From Methanohalophilus levihalophilus (GTDB taxonomy: Archaea; Halobacteriota; Methanosarcinia; Methanosarcinales; Methanosarcinaceae), in the NCBI RefSeq assembly GCF_017874375.1, contig NZ_JAGGLK010000003.1, forward strand, positions 62,001-126,000: DNA of 64,000 nucleotides. The letters are read 5' to 3'. The notes below the pieces were generated by a model. That model ran no database searches. It saw only the letters and a program-made list of their open reading frames with translations, and was not told the DNA's origin. Shown one piece after another: positions 53,453-63,126 of the stretch (its first letter is position 1; every line of letters starts with the position of its first letter). The position numbers and the translations under genes are program-made.

Positions 53453-54319
53453 TTAATCTCCAAAAGCGGAATCAATATATGGCACCACTTTACCATAATT
53501 GAGAATGCAGTTATTGAGCTTGTCTAAATAGTTAGTCATCAAAACTGAACCATTAGAATGTCCAACCATGTATTTTATGAAAGATTCTTGAATTCCAGCT
53601 TTAACACACTTGTCTATGAAAAAGTTGCGACCATATTTCAATCCCAGTCCACGCCTTCTGAAGTAAATTCGTGATGCTTCAATGTCAATATACATTTTGT
53701 AGAGTTGCCTGGCAAAAGCTTCAGGCATGAATGCTTTAAACGCTTTTTTCTGACCACGTTCCCAATCGATGTCATAATACGCTATGCCATTTTCATAATG
53801 CATCTTCTTAGGATCAAACTCGGTAAGAACTTTAACCGCTTCTACAATGCGTATTCCGCTGTAATAGACAAGTTGTATCAGGTATTGCATCTCCTCATCT
53901 GTAGTTCTCTGAAAAACATTACAAACGAGTTCATCACTGGGAACATAAGTATCAGTGCCACATTTTCTGATCTTTAATGTATTTTTTAACTCTGCTGCAA
54001 AGTAGGCTGATATCATACGCTTTTCAACGTAATAATTGATCAAGTTGCGGACTGCTTTGGCATACCAATTCCAACCTTTATCAACACCCATTGAAACATC
54101 GAGTAGTGAATCAATATCCGATATCTCTGTACCTCTCAAATGCTGATCTAAGTACTTGACATAGCACTTTGCGGTACCTTCACTCACCCTCCCATGAATC
54201 CATCGTGTAAACTTTTCTCTCTCAAAAGTGTAATTTAGTACATTTAAAGTGGCTTCTGCACTTGAAAATGCTCTTGCCTTTGGAGCCGAAGACGGTGGTT
54301 CGAATCCGCCCGGGACTAT
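53453..54319 (-). CDS. int(C): catalytic part of the partitioned tyrosine integrase
   Basis: From the att core inward this frame encodes 288 residues: a SAM-like core-binding part (about FTRWIHGRVSEGTAKCYVKY) and the tyrosine recombinase domain with YYSGIRIVEAVKVL (first Arg), KYGRNFFIDKC (second Arg box), VGHSNGSVLMTNYLDK (His and the nucleophile Tyr). There is no ATG between the core and the conserved region; the open frame reaches ATG 54391 only by reading 24 codons into host DNA. Joined to int(N) the protein has 381 aa. In the integrated state it lacks its own start, which is the normal SSV-type outcome. Confidence 0.85.
   Translation of the reverse strand: MVPGGFEPPSSAPKARAFSSAEATLNVLNYTFEREKFTRWIHGRVSEGTAKCYVKYLDQHLRGTEISDIDSLLDVSMGVDKGWNWYAKAVRNLINYYVEKRMISAYFAAELKNTLKIRKCGTDTYVPSDELVCNVFQRTTDEEMQYLIQLVYYSGIRIVEAVKVLTEFDPKKMHYENGIAYYDIDWERGQKKAFKAFMPEAFARQLYKMYIDIEASRIYFRRRGLGLKYGRNFFIDKCVKAGIQESFIKYMVGHSNGSVLMTNYLDKLNNCILNYGKVVPYIDSAFGD
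54276..54319 (+). repeat. attR (44-bp direct repeat)
   Basis: Identical to 41980-42023. To its right the host sequence resumes with TTGCTTTTTTGC, a T-rich run that was probably the original tRNA-Gln terminator. Confidence 0.93.
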
Positions 54320-54383
54320 TTGCTTTTTTGCACATTTCTGCCAATGATATTTTAGCAAGAGATTCTTTTTTAAGACAAGAATT

Positions 54384-54899
54384 TCACTCACTGCTATCGC
54401 TTACACTACAGCTATCATGTGGTGGATATTTCGTAGCCATAATCCTGATTGCGCCTAATACCATCAACAAGACGGACAGGCTCAGGATGAACTCATATTC
54501 TATCTTCTGGGCGTAAATACCAGCCGCAATCTCACGCATTACGATCAAAATTGTAGCATCGGTTAGGAATGTGAGTCTGATTCTTTCATGTTCGCGGTAA
54601 TCAACAAAGGTCTTTATCAAATCAATAAGAACAAAGACCGTCAGGACGCTAAAGACCACCGTGCTGAAATTAATCAGGGCTATACTGCTGTCGATTGCTC
54701 CTATAATAATTATGGCTGTGCTGGCTAAAATCTTCAGGACGGCTAAAAGCAGGGCTACCAACAATATGTAAAGAACAACTATGGTGACATAGTCTATGAC
54801 AGAATTAAATACTTTTGTATGATTCATTTTATCACACACCGCTTCAACGAACTCCCCATATTGCGGCTGTTTTCTTAGAGAATTATTTAATTTCTCCAA
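54384..54899 (-). CDS. PsiE-like membrane protein
   Basis: A 171-aa protein with four membrane helices (about 32-55, 62-85, 88-108, 140-160), matching the phosphate-starvation-inducible PsiE pattern with KTFVDYREHERIRLTFLTDA and a helix start TILIVMREI. Its function is not known. Its stop lies 65 bp from attR, so it is the first host gene to the right of the element. Confidence 0.75.
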   Translation of the reverse strand: MEKLNNSLRKQPQYGEFVEAVCDKMNHTKVFNSVIDYVTIVVLYILLVALLLAVLKILASTAIIIIGAIDSSIALINFSTVVFSVLTVFVLIDLIKTFVDYREHERIRLTFLTDATILIVMREIAAGIYAQKIEYEFILSLSVLLMVLGAIRIMATKYPPHDSCSVSDSSE

Positions 54900-54979
54900 A
54901 TATCACCATATCTACTTTCATGTATATTAACTAAACCAGATATTGGTAGACAAAACAGAAAATGCCGGGAACGGCTTTT

Positions 54980-56074
54980 TCATGAAGGTATATTGAGAGT
55001 AAACAACAAGATAAGGAATATCACATAAAGAAAAATTAGTGCAATTCCCTCAATTTTCCTTATTTCCCAGTGCGTGTTGATAAACCAGAGAAGAACAGCA
55101 GTAATGAAAATCATAAAGGGAATAGTAAGCGACAAACTGATTCGTGTAATCTCAAGGGGAAATATCAGGGCAGAAATACCCAGAATCAGGAAAATATTTG
55201 TTATATTTGACCCAATCACATTTCCGATTGCAATATTTCCATAGCCTTTACGTGCAGCGGATATCGTGACCATTAGTTCAGGAAGGGACGTCCCGACTGC
55301 TACAAGTGTTATTCCTATAAAAGTATCCGGAACCTGAAATAGTTCTGCAAAAAAGATTGCCTCTTCAATAAAATACCTGGCTCCGATTATTACTGCAATT
55401 CCGCTAAATACGAGAATCAGGACATCTCTGCTGATTCCATTTGCAGCAATTTCATTACTTTGTTTTTTTCCGGAAGATCTGTTATTAATTCCGTTTTTAA
55501 CACGCTGGTTGATTGACTTCACGTATTTGAACCTGAAAAAATAGTCAATATATTCCTTGAAGTAGAACTTGCCCTCGTATTTTGATTTATCCTCAAACAA
55601 AAAGAGAACATATGCAACATAAAACAGAATCAAGATAACCGCTTCTATTTTTGATAACTGCAAATCAAAAGCGAGAACTAAAAAAAGAATCGCAGCAAAC
55701 ATCATTATGTACCCGTCTCTTTTCAGCATTTCAGTATCTGTTTTTACTACTGACAAAATGGCGGCACATCCAACGATAAGTGCAATGTTTGCGATGTTTG
55801 AACCAACGATATTTCCTATTACGATACCGCTTGACTGGGCAAGAGAAGCAGCTACACAAGAGGCAAGCTCAGGTATCGATGTCCCCACTGCCACCAGCGT
55901 CAATCCTATTACAAATTCGGAAACCCCAAGGCTTTTTGCAATGGACGACGCGGACTTTACAAAATAATCTGAGCCCTTTACAAGAAGAATAAGTCCTGTT
56001 ACGAGGACGAGTATGTTTATGAGCAACAAAAGCACATTGAAATAACTTATATTTATTATTTTTGAGATAAGCAA
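54980..56074 (-). CDS. CaCA-family cation exchanger (Na+/Ca2+ type)
   Basis: A 364-aa membrane protein with two inverted alpha-repeats: GLTLVAVGTSIPELASC with GNIVGSNIANI, and GITLVAVGTSLPELMVT with GNVIGSNITNI. A cytoplasmic loop (about 165-215) separates them. It exports Ca2+ or a like ion in exchange for Na+ or H+. The start is uncertain: TTG 56074 or GTG 56035. It is divergent from the DUF432 gene, with almost no gap. Confidence 0.9.
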   Translation of the reverse strand: MLISKIINISYFNVLLLLINILVLVTGLILLVKGSDYFVKSASSIAKSLGVSEFVIGLTLVAVGTSIPELASCVAASLAQSSGIVIGNIVGSNIANIALIVGCAAILSVVKTDTEMLKRDGYIMMFAAILFLVLAFDLQLSKIEAVILILFYVAYVLFLFEDKSKYEGKFYFKEYIDYFFRFKYVKSINQRVKNGINNRSSGKKQSNEIAANGISRDVLILVFSGIAVIIGARYFIEEAIFFAELFQVPDTFIGITLVAVGTSLPELMVTISAARKGYGNIAIGNVIGSNITNIFLILGISALIFPLEITRISLSLTIPFMIFITAVLLWFINTHWEIRKIEGIALIFLYVIFLILLFTLNIPS

Positions 56075-56080
56075 TCATCG

Positions 56081-56860
56081 ATGATAATGCTTTATTATAC
56101 CAACGATGTATTTACTTTGGAGAGCGATATGACGGGGGACATCCAGAAAAATAATTATGGTTCATTCGGTTCTTCGAAAGACCTGACATTGGGTGATTTG
56201 GAAATATCAGTTTTTGAAGAGAATGGAATTTCCTATTATAAGCGGATACAAGAGGATGTGGAAGTCAAAAAGGTCCTTTCATCGGTTGATGCGGATATTG
56301 TAATCAATCCAATTGAACCTGTCAACCTCCCGAAAGATATTTCTTCATACCTGCTGGTCGAATTTGAATCTCCTTTGCTTGTCCCTTCGCTATCAAACAA
56401 GACAATATACGTTACTTTCCCGATAGAAATCGGAATTTTTCTTCAGACAAAAAAGAGCCTTGAAGTAATTGACATTGTTTCAATCGTTCGACCGAAGTTT
56501 ACCTTATACGGGACTTCCAGTGATGGAATTATATGCAGATATCATAAATCGGCTATATATTCTGAAATTCCGGTTCTGTCTTCCTTTGAAATGGGCGTAA
56601 TTGAGTTGACTATCGACAACAAAAGTGAACAGATTGCCGAGGTAAACAAAATTGTTCTGAGTGCTTATGGTATGAAAATATATTATGATGAAGCTCTTGT
56701 TTCAATGAAGGCAAATATGGAAATCAATAGCAAGAAAATAGCCGAAACAAAGTTTATTGATCATCCTATTCTTGGAGATATGTTAAGATCAAGGGAATTA
56801 TATTCCCTGAGTAAAATTCATCTTAATTCAACAAAATATGTTATGGAAAAAGGAATATGA
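56081..56860 (+). CDS. DUF432 protein
   Basis: A 259-aa archaeal protein, mostly beta (IVINPIEPVNLPKDISSYLL, VTFPIEIGIFLQTKKSLEVI, RPKFTLYGTSSDGIICRYHK). DUF432 genes often sit before an MscS channel gene, as here, where the ATG of the channel overlaps its end (ATGA). The function is unknown; a regulator or partner of the channel is likely from this coupling. Confidence 0.82.
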   Translation: MIMLYYTNDVFTLESDMTGDIQKNNYGSFGSSKDLTLGDLEISVFEENGISYYKRIQEDVEVKKVLSSVDADIVINPIEPVNLPKDISSYLLVEFESPLLVPSLSNKTIYVTFPIEIGIFLQTKKSLEVIDIVSIVRPKFTLYGTSSDGIICRYHKSAIYSEIPVLSSFEMGVIELTIDNKSEQIAEVNKIVLSAYGMKIYYDEALVSMKANMEINSKKIAETKFIDHPILGDMLRSRELYSLSKIHLNSTKYVMEKGI

Positions 56861-57714
56861 ATAGTAGCACTTCACTTGTTTCTCTTGTTGGTCATCCTTC
56901 AATTCTGCCTATTTTGCTATCGGTTATAATAGTAATTGCAGCTGTGATCATTGGAAAGGCTCTTGGTTTCTATTTGAAAAGGACTTTTTCTGACAGGATT
57001 AGTGAAGGCAATGCCGAGATTATCAGCAAGGCAGTCTACTATTCCGTAATCATATTCACTATTGTTTTCGTGCTTTTGCCAGCCTTGGGGATAGAAGCCT
57101 CAAGTTTCCTGGTAGCCGGTGGAATCCTCGGTATAATTATCGGATTTGCTAGTCAGAGTATTGTAGGAAACCTGATTTCAGGACTTTTCCTGATTATTGA
57201 AAGACCCATTGAAATAGGGCAGCAGGTTGATATTGGCGGGAATGTTGGCATAGTTGAGGATATCAGTATCATTTCTACGATAATCAGGACTTATGACGGG
57301 CTTTACGTTAGAATCCCCAATGAGAAAGTTTTCACAAGTGATATCACAAATTACGTTGCAAACGTTGCACGAAGATTTGAATATAAAGTAGGGGTGCGTT
57401 ATAGCGATGACGCCGATCGGGCTATTGGCATTGTCAAAAAAATGATTGACGATCATCCCCTGGCTCTGAAAAATCCTGCTCCCCAGCTTTTTGTAAGTGA
57501 GCTGGCGGATAATGCGGTGACAATAGTTGTAAGGATATGGAGTCCTGCAACAGAGTGGTATTCCCTTAAAACCGAAATGCTCTGGAAAATAAAGAAAACA
57601 CTGGAAGAAAACGGAATAGAAATAGCATTTCCACAGAGAACGGTTTGGTTTGCAAATGAACTTTCTCTCAAAGAAAAAAGCTATGATTCAAAAGACAATA
57701 CAATCGGGAAATAA
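56857..57714 (+). CDS. MscS-family mechanosensitive ion channel
   Basis: A 285-aa protein with three membrane helices (about 14-36, 62-80, 86-110). The pore-lining TM3 is SFLVAGGILGIIIGFASQSIVGNLISGLF (about 87-115), followed by the beta domain ERPIEIGQQVDIGGNVGIVEDIS. It releases solutes under osmotic downshock. Its start overlaps DUF432. Confidence 0.93.
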   Translation: MNSSTSLVSLVGHPSILPILLSVIIVIAAVIIGKALGFYLKRTFSDRISEGNAEIISKAVYYSVIIFTIVFVLLPALGIEASSFLVAGGILGIIIGFASQSIVGNLISGLFLIIERPIEIGQQVDIGGNVGIVEDISIISTIIRTYDGLYVRIPNEKVFTSDITNYVANVARRFEYKVGVRYSDDADRAIGIVKKMIDDHPLALKNPAPQLFVSELADNAVTIVVRIWSPATEWYSLKTEMLWKIKKTLEENGIEIAFPQRTVWFANELSLKEKSYDSKDNTIGK

Positions 57715-57866
57715 TTTCCCGAATTGGGTTTTTGCAGCTACTTTTCACACCACCTGTTAATATCAATGCAAGTCAAACCAAGGATTTAGTTTTTATAGCT
57801 AGTTTCACATATCGCTATTGGGGAATAATAAACTGATCTTTATGATCAAGGGGGAAACTTACTGAA

Positions 57867-59672
57867 ATGCTTAAGCGGAAGTGCATTATTATTGCCGGCG
57901 AGGAAGCCGGTCCGAAATCCAACAAGATGGGCGGAATATGGAACGTTATTGACGCAGAGGTAAATACTCTTGCCTCGATGCTTGCAGACGGAACCCTAAA
58001 GGAAGAAAACGTCCCCCGTATTTTTGTAGCTGGTCCTTACTTCGGCCATAGCGGATCCGATTGGAACAAAGGCTTAAACAGGATTACAGATCTCAGCGAG
58101 TTTGATGAGTATGAACCAGATGAGGAACTGAGTTCGATATTTGAGAAACTCAATGCAGAAGGCATAGAAATAGTCATCGGATCCAGAAACTTGCATGGCA
58201 TAGAAGTAGTACACCTGATGTTCAAAACCAACAACTTTTGCAGGGAGTCCGTTGAGTATAAAGGGCAAACTATATGTCTGGAAAATAAAATAAAGGCCGA
58301 AGCTTACGATCTTGTAGGTCTTGATTCCTTAACCTATGAAGAATTGCCCAACCGGAATGAATATTCCCATTACCTGAACCTTTCATATGCAATATCCGAA
58401 TTTGTCAATGCGCTCGTAGATATTCGGACAGATAAGTCCAAACAATATGAAGACAAGGCAATGTCGGAATTTGTGGCTTCCCTGATGCCTACACTATATG
58501 TTTCATTACACTGCCATGAGTTCGGTGTTTTCTACTCAATTGCCCGGCTCAAGAAACTTGGTGTAACAATTAATTCCGTGGCCACTCATCATGCCACAAT
58601 TCCAGGCAGGGCTGCAGGGCACCGTTCCATTCAAAAAATCCGCGATAACGACAGTTCATGGGGAGAAAATGTTTCTCTCAACATGGGGGCGCTTGAATCT
58701 TTGTCTTCATACGCTGATGTTGTAACGGCGGTAGGCGATTCTACAAAAAAGGAAATAAAATTGTTCTACGGTATTGATTCTATCATTGTAAGAAATGGAA
58801 TCGATCTCGAGTCTGTTGAATTTGACAAACTGTGGGAAAAGAAAAAGCAGTGCCGTGAAAGAATGCAAAAAATCGCAGTTGAGAAACTGTACAATGCATA
58901 TGATGGATTAGCTCTTTCCCCGGAAAAAATCATTCCAATATTTTCCATATCCCGTATTGAAATTGAGAACAAAGGTTATCCTGACTTGCTTGATTCTCTT
59001 GTTCTTTTAGACAGGATGGTGAAAATTGAAATAGAAGGTGGCAGGCTTGATGAAGACTACAGGGTTATTTGTTTCATAATCACTGCGCACGGTCCCAAAA
59101 CAAATTTGCCTGGAAATTTCCCTCTGCAATTCCCGGAGGAAACATTGATGGGTGAAGAGATAAGGCTTCAAAAAATGATCGTTGACAGGGGTCTTGAATG
59201 TTCCAAGCTATCAACAGGCAAAAGATATGTTTCTGCTGTTCTTTACCCCCAATGGCTTTCAAAAAATGATGGGGGGTTCGATATGTCAGTTGATGAGTTT
59301 ATGGCAGGCTGCATTGCAGGTATTTTCCCGTCAAGATATGAGCCATTCCTTCTGACCGGGCTGGAAGCCGGGAAAGAGGCAACTCCCAGTGTTGTAAGCA
59401 AAGTATGCGGATTCAGTGACGCTCTCCAGACACTCAAGCGTCTTGTAATGGGTATGGGGGGTGTTGTAGTCGTGGACAACATTGATTTGTCGTATCTTGA
59501 AACAGTTGCTGATTACGCTCTTGCAATGGATTATTTCATAGACACTTACACGTATGACAAGGTAAAATACAATCTCCTGTGTCAGGAAGCCAACCTTCTT
59601 GCCAGGGATATGAACTGGAGGGAACCTGTCAAGCAATACTATGAGATGCTTACGGGTAAAAAAGCCATTTGA
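57867..59672 (+). CDS. Glycogen synthase-like glycosyltransferase (GT3/GT5-like)
   Basis: A 601-aa GT-B protein with EEAGPKSNKMGGIWNVID at the N-terminus (substrate loop KxGG-like), SLHCHEFGVFYSIARLKKLG (about 213-232), THHATIPGRAAGH, and a C-terminal GCIAGIFPSRYEPFLLTGLEAG (about 480-501) whose E...E pattern matches retaining glycogen synthases. It heads a storage-polysaccharide cluster and is preceded by AAGGGGGAAA. The acceptor is probably an alpha-1,4-glucan (inference). Confidence 0.85.
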   Translation: MLKRKCIIIAGEEAGPKSNKMGGIWNVIDAEVNTLASMLADGTLKEENVPRIFVAGPYFGHSGSDWNKGLNRITDLSEFDEYEPDEELSSIFEKLNAEGIEIVIGSRNLHGIEVVHLMFKTNNFCRESVEYKGQTICLENKIKAEAYDLVGLDSLTYEELPNRNEYSHYLNLSYAISEFVNALVDIRTDKSKQYEDKAMSEFVASLMPTLYVSLHCHEFGVFYSIARLKKLGVTINSVATHHATIPGRAAGHRSIQKIRDNDSSWGENVSLNMGALESLSSYADVVTAVGDSTKKEIKLFYGIDSIIVRNGIDLESVEFDKLWEKKKQCRERMQKIAVEKLYNAYDGLALSPEKIIPIFSISRIEIENKGYPDLLDSLVLLDRMVKIEIEGGRLDEDYRVICFIITAHGPKTNLPGNFPLQFPEETLMGEEIRLQKMIVDRGLECSKLSTGKRYVSAVLYPQWLSKNDGGFDMSVDEFMAGCIAGIFPSRYEPFLLTGLEAGKEATPSVVSKVCGFSDALQTLKRLVMGMGGVVVVDNIDLSYLETVADYALAMDYFIDTYTYDKVKYNLLCQEANLLARDMNWREPVKQYYEMLTGKKAI

Positions 59673-59729
59673 TAGGAAAAGGTTGCTGATACTAAAAAAA
59701 GCATCTGGTTTAGGGGCGGTGGGGTAAAA

Positions 59730-60707
59730 ATGTCAGAAATACGCAAACATTATTTCTTAGATGAATATTGTATAATCGCATCCGCAAGGAAGCGCCGCCC
59801 TTCTGATTTTTCAGCGGAATTGCCTGAAAAGAATGATTCAAAATGTGTATTTTGCGCAGGCAATGAGGACAAAACACCTGCAGCAACAGCTGTTTATAAG
59901 GATAACAAAATCCTGATGGATTCGGAGAAGTCCAGAATAAAGGATTGGAATGTGCGATGTATTCCTAACCTGTATCCTGCACTTTCTCCAAACCCTGTGG
60001 AAACAGGTGAAAATATCGACGTTATTCCGGGTTATGGTTTCCATGAGGTAATTGTGGAAACACCATTCCACGAAAAAGAAATTCAGGATTTTTCGGATGA
60101 AGAGATAAATCTTCTTATGCAGGTCTATCAGGATAGGATCACTCGCTATGGTTCAATGGACGGTATTGAATACGTATCCCTTTTCAAAAACCAGGGGAAA
60201 AAAGCAGGAGCTTCCCTTGCCCACACACATACCCAGTTAATAGCACTACCCATAAAACCTCCTCTTTTTGTAAGGGAACTGGACAGGATACATGCACTGG
60301 ACGGATGTCCATATTGTGCCATCTTGGAAAAAGAGATTTCCGGGGAACGGCTGCTTTATGAGAATGATCACTTTATTGCTATAGCTCCTTACTTTTCCAG
60401 AGTACCATATGAACTATGGATCTTGCCAAAAAAGCACATTAACCATATAGCAGGTTTCGATGAGAAGCTTCTGAATTCTTTAGGTGATGTGATTCGATTT
60501 TCAATCTCAAGTCTTCATGACTGTCTCGGGGGAGTTGCTTACAATTACATGTTCTACCAGCTTCAGGATGATCCGGAATACCATTTCAATCTGAAATTGC
60601 ATCCAAGAACTTCGATTGCGGCGGGTTTTGAAAAGAATACAGATATTTACATAAACACACTTCCTCCCGAAGAGGCGGTGAAGCATCTCAAAGGAGAAGG
60701 GAATTGA
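59730..60707 (+). CDS. galT: Galactose-1-phosphate uridylyltransferase-like protein
   Basis: A 325-aa HIT-superfamily nucleotidyltransferase: zinc cysteines CVFCAGNE (about 40-47), catalytic GASLAHTHTQLIALP (about 154-168, HxHxQ), a second CPYCAILEKE and WILPKKHINHI. In this setting it may interconvert sugar 1-phosphates and nucleotide sugars, including glucose 1-phosphate release or activation. It lies between two glycosyltransferases. Confidence 0.88.
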   Translation: MSEIRKHYFLDEYCIIASARKRRPSDFSAELPEKNDSKCVFCAGNEDKTPAATAVYKDNKILMDSEKSRIKDWNVRCIPNLYPALSPNPVETGENIDVIPGYGFHEVIVETPFHEKEIQDFSDEEINLLMQVYQDRITRYGSMDGIEYVSLFKNQGKKAGASLAHTHTQLIALPIKPPLFVRELDRIHALDGCPYCAILEKEISGERLLYENDHFIAIAPYFSRVPYELWILPKKHINHIAGFDEKLLNSLGDVIRFSISSLHDCLGGVAYNYMFYQLQDDPEYHFNLKLHPRTSIAAGFEKNTDIYINTLPPEEAVKHLKGEGN

Positions 60708-60748
60708 TTAACTGAAATCATTATAACGAATTATTAGCGGGGGTAAAT

Positions 60749-61918
60749 TTGAAAATTGCAATGTTTTCGTGGGAGAGTCTTTATTCCGTAAAAGTGGGGG
60801 GGTTGGCACCACATGTTTCCGAGCTTTCTGAAGCTCTTGTATCCATGGGTCATTCCATACACATATTTACACGTAATAATGGGCTTTCTCCCAATGAAAA
60901 AATAAACGGAGTATACTATCATAGGGTTGATCACGACCTTTCCGGCGGTATCGTGCATCAAATGGACGGCATGTGTGATGCCATGTATTCCAGCTTCATG
61001 GAAATATCAGCTGAATACGGTTCTTTTGACATGCTTCACGTGCATGACTGGCATCCGATAAATGTTGTTTCAAGGCTGAAATCTGAGCTGGGAATTCCTT
61101 TTATCATTACATATCATAGTACGGAATGGGGACGAAACGGCAATATTCACGGGAACTGGTGGGAAGCCGAAGAAATATCACACAGGGAATGGAAAGGTGG
61201 ATATGAATCATCCAGAGTAATTGTCACATCTAAAAATTTCAAGGATGAAATCCAATATCTCTATCAGATTCCTGACTATAAGATTTCTACTATCCCAAAT
61301 GGTATTTTTCGCGGTAAAATGAAAAGGGACGTTGATGCGGGAGAAGTGAAAAAACGCTTTGGAATTCATCCTTTTGCACCAGTAATATTGTTTATTGGAA
61401 GGATGAACTTCCAGAAAGGACCGGATATCCTCGTGGAGTCGGTTCCGAAAGTCCTTGATCACCGATGGGATGCAAAATTTGTGTTTATCGGTGAGGGTGA
61501 ACTCCGGCCTCATTGTGAATATCTTGCAGACAGGGCACAGGTTTCAGGCAGTTGTCACTTTTTGGGTTATGTAAATGATAAAACGCTCAAAGACTGGATT
61601 AATGCATGTGATATCCTTTGCGTCCCAAGCAGAAATGAGCCCTTTGGGATAGTGGTTCTTGAAGGATGGGATGCAGAAAAGAACATTGTTGCAACGGACG
61701 CCGTTACGATAATTGATAACTTTTTCGATGGTGTACTGGTGTTCCAAAACCCTGATTCAATTGCAGGAGGTATCAATTATGTGCTGGACAATCTTCATGA
61801 TGACAAATTCGGGAAGGCCGGAAGAGAACTTATAAAAAACAAATATAATTGGTACAAGATAGCAGAGAAAACAGCCGAAGTATATGCAAGTGCCCTTTCG
61901 GCTCAATCAGGAACATAA
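60749..61918 (+). CDS. GT4-family glycosyltransferase (glycogen synthase type)
   Basis: A 389-aa GT-B enzyme: FSWESLYSVKVGGLAPHVSEL at the N-terminus, HVHDWHPINV (about 91-100), ILFIGRMNFQKGPDILVE (about 210-227) and CVPSRNEPFGIVVLEGWDAEK (about 291-311, the EPFG-x5-E donor site). The start is TTG at 60749 behind GGGGGT. A second synthase beside the GT3-like one suggests separate steps or substrates. Confidence 0.88.
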   Translation: MKIAMFSWESLYSVKVGGLAPHVSELSEALVSMGHSIHIFTRNNGLSPNEKINGVYYHRVDHDLSGGIVHQMDGMCDAMYSSFMEISAEYGSFDMLHVHDWHPINVVSRLKSELGIPFIITYHSTEWGRNGNIHGNWWEAEEISHREWKGGYESSRVIVTSKNFKDEIQYLYQIPDYKISTIPNGIFRGKMKRDVDAGEVKKRFGIHPFAPVILFIGRMNFQKGPDILVESVPKVLDHRWDAKFVFIGEGELRPHCEYLADRAQVSGSCHFLGYVNDKTLKDWINACDILCVPSRNEPFGIVVLEGWDAEKNIVATDAVTIIDNFFDGVLVFQNPDSIAGGINYVLDNLHDDKFGKAGRELIKNKYNWYKIAEKTAEVYASALSAQSGT

Positions 61919-61995
61919 ATACGGCTTGCAATGTACAGTTCCAGAGAACAGAGTAAATTGAAAACCTGAAAATTAAAAAGCGGAGAATTTCCGGG

Positions 61996-63126
61996 ATGCA
62001 GTCGGTTTGTGTATGTTGTGAAGTTCATCTTCCATGGGTTGTAAAATGGTATTATCCCCGAGAGGGCTACAGGTCACCTGAGTTTGAAACATATTTTGAT
62101 CAGCAAAAAATATATTCAGCGTTTGAACAATTCGCTTCAGATATCCTTCTTGCAAACGAGGCTTTACTGGATTCGATTGATAACGGCGGAAAGTACACTT
62201 TTGACATTTCCGGAATTTTCCTGGAACAATGTAAATGGGATCCATCAATAATAGAATCATTCCGAACACTAAGGGATAGGGGAAGTGTTTTTGCCAGCTC
62301 TCCTTATTTTCATTCCGTCTCTTCCCTGTTTCCCGATGACACTGAGTTCAGGGAACAGGTGAATATGCATCGGAACAGGATAAAAGAGCTTTTTGATTAT
62401 ACGCCTGATACTTTCATAAACACGGAATTGATTCTTTCAAAAGGGCTTGGAGAATCCATTAAAGATATGGGATTCAAAGGTTTTGTGTCAGAGGGTTCAG
62501 AAAATCTTTTACATGGCAGTGAACCGGCGTATGTTTATGGCGATCATGTCCCGACTTTACTTCGCCACATTTCATTAAGTGAAGATATCGAGCACCGCTT
62601 TTCAAATAAAGACTGGGTGGCTTATCCTCTGATTGCTGACAAGTTTGCTTCCTGGATAGCAAGTATGGAGGGCGATGTTACAACATTATACTTCAAATAC
62701 GGTTCGATTGGAACACATCACAGGAACGATGGTGGGATTCTGCAATTTCTCGCAGATTTGCCGGAAAGTCTTGAAAAACATGGTATAGACATGATAACTC
62801 CTGAGCAGGCCAGGAAGAAATTTGAACCAAAATATCTGCCTTCCATCTGGAACAAATCAACTGCGCGTTATGGAATGCATAATATCCTGGGTAATCATTC
62901 ACAGCATCTCTATATTCATGAACTGGTAGGGATTGGGAAAGCCCTTCAGGAGATACAAGGCGGGAAAGAATACGAACATCTGAAGCACATATATCGCTGT
63001 CTCCAGCAAAGCGAGATATTACTTGAGATGAATGATGAAAACAAACATTTCGGGCCCGAAAGGGCGGTTAATGTATTTTCTATCATTTCAGATCTTAAGC
63101 GTGCAATACTGGAGAATGGAACATGA
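61996..63126 (+). CDS. GH57-family protein, apparently lacking the acid/base motif
   Basis: A 376-aa protein clearly paralogous to the next gene. Motif 1 is EVHLPWVVKWYYP (the partner has QLHQPYRLKWFWP), and the nucleophile region FINTELILSKG keeps its Glu. Where the partner has the GH57 acid/base block MDFETFGEHQW, this protein has YFKYGSIGTHHRN, without Asp or Glu. It is therefore likely to be a degenerate or non-hydrolytic partner. ATG at 61996; its end overlaps the next gene by 4 nt. Confidence 0.82.
   Translation: MQSVCVCCEVHLPWVVKWYYPREGYRSPEFETYFDQQKIYSAFEQFASDILLANEALLDSIDNGGKYTFDISGIFLEQCKWDPSIIESFRTLRDRGSVFASSPYFHSVSSLFPDDTEFREQVNMHRNRIKELFDYTPDTFINTELILSKGLGESIKDMGFKGFVSEGSENLLHGSEPAYVYGDHVPTLLRHISLSEDIEHRFSNKDWVAYPLIADKFASWIASMEGDVTTLYFKYGSIGTHHRNDGGILQFLADLPESLEKHGIDMITPEQARKKFEPKYLPSIWNKSTARYGMHNILGNHSQHLYIHELVGIGKALQEIQGGKEYEHLKHIYRCLQQSEILLEMNDENKHFGPERAVNVFSIISDLKRAILENGT

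Larger units (their letters stand above)
41980..54319. mobile_element. Integrated element of about 12.3 kb in tRNA-Gln (SSV-type integration)
   Basis: Bounded by two identical 44-bp repeats covering the 3' part of tRNA-Gln. The unit length from repeat to repeat is 12,296 bp. The integrase gene is split across both ends. Cargo: a DUF927 ATPase, an iteron-like origin candidate, restriction remnants, RloA/RloB, a nuclease, small membrane proteins and a lipoprotein. I see no capsid, portal or conjugation genes, so an integrative plasmid is more likely than a provirus. By eye it is more AT-rich than the flanking host DNA. Confidence 0.9.

Noticed and set aside
54320-54391. The ATG at 54391 as the true integrase start
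   Set aside because: These 24 codons are host DNA beyond attR, and the frame is better explained by the split with int(N).
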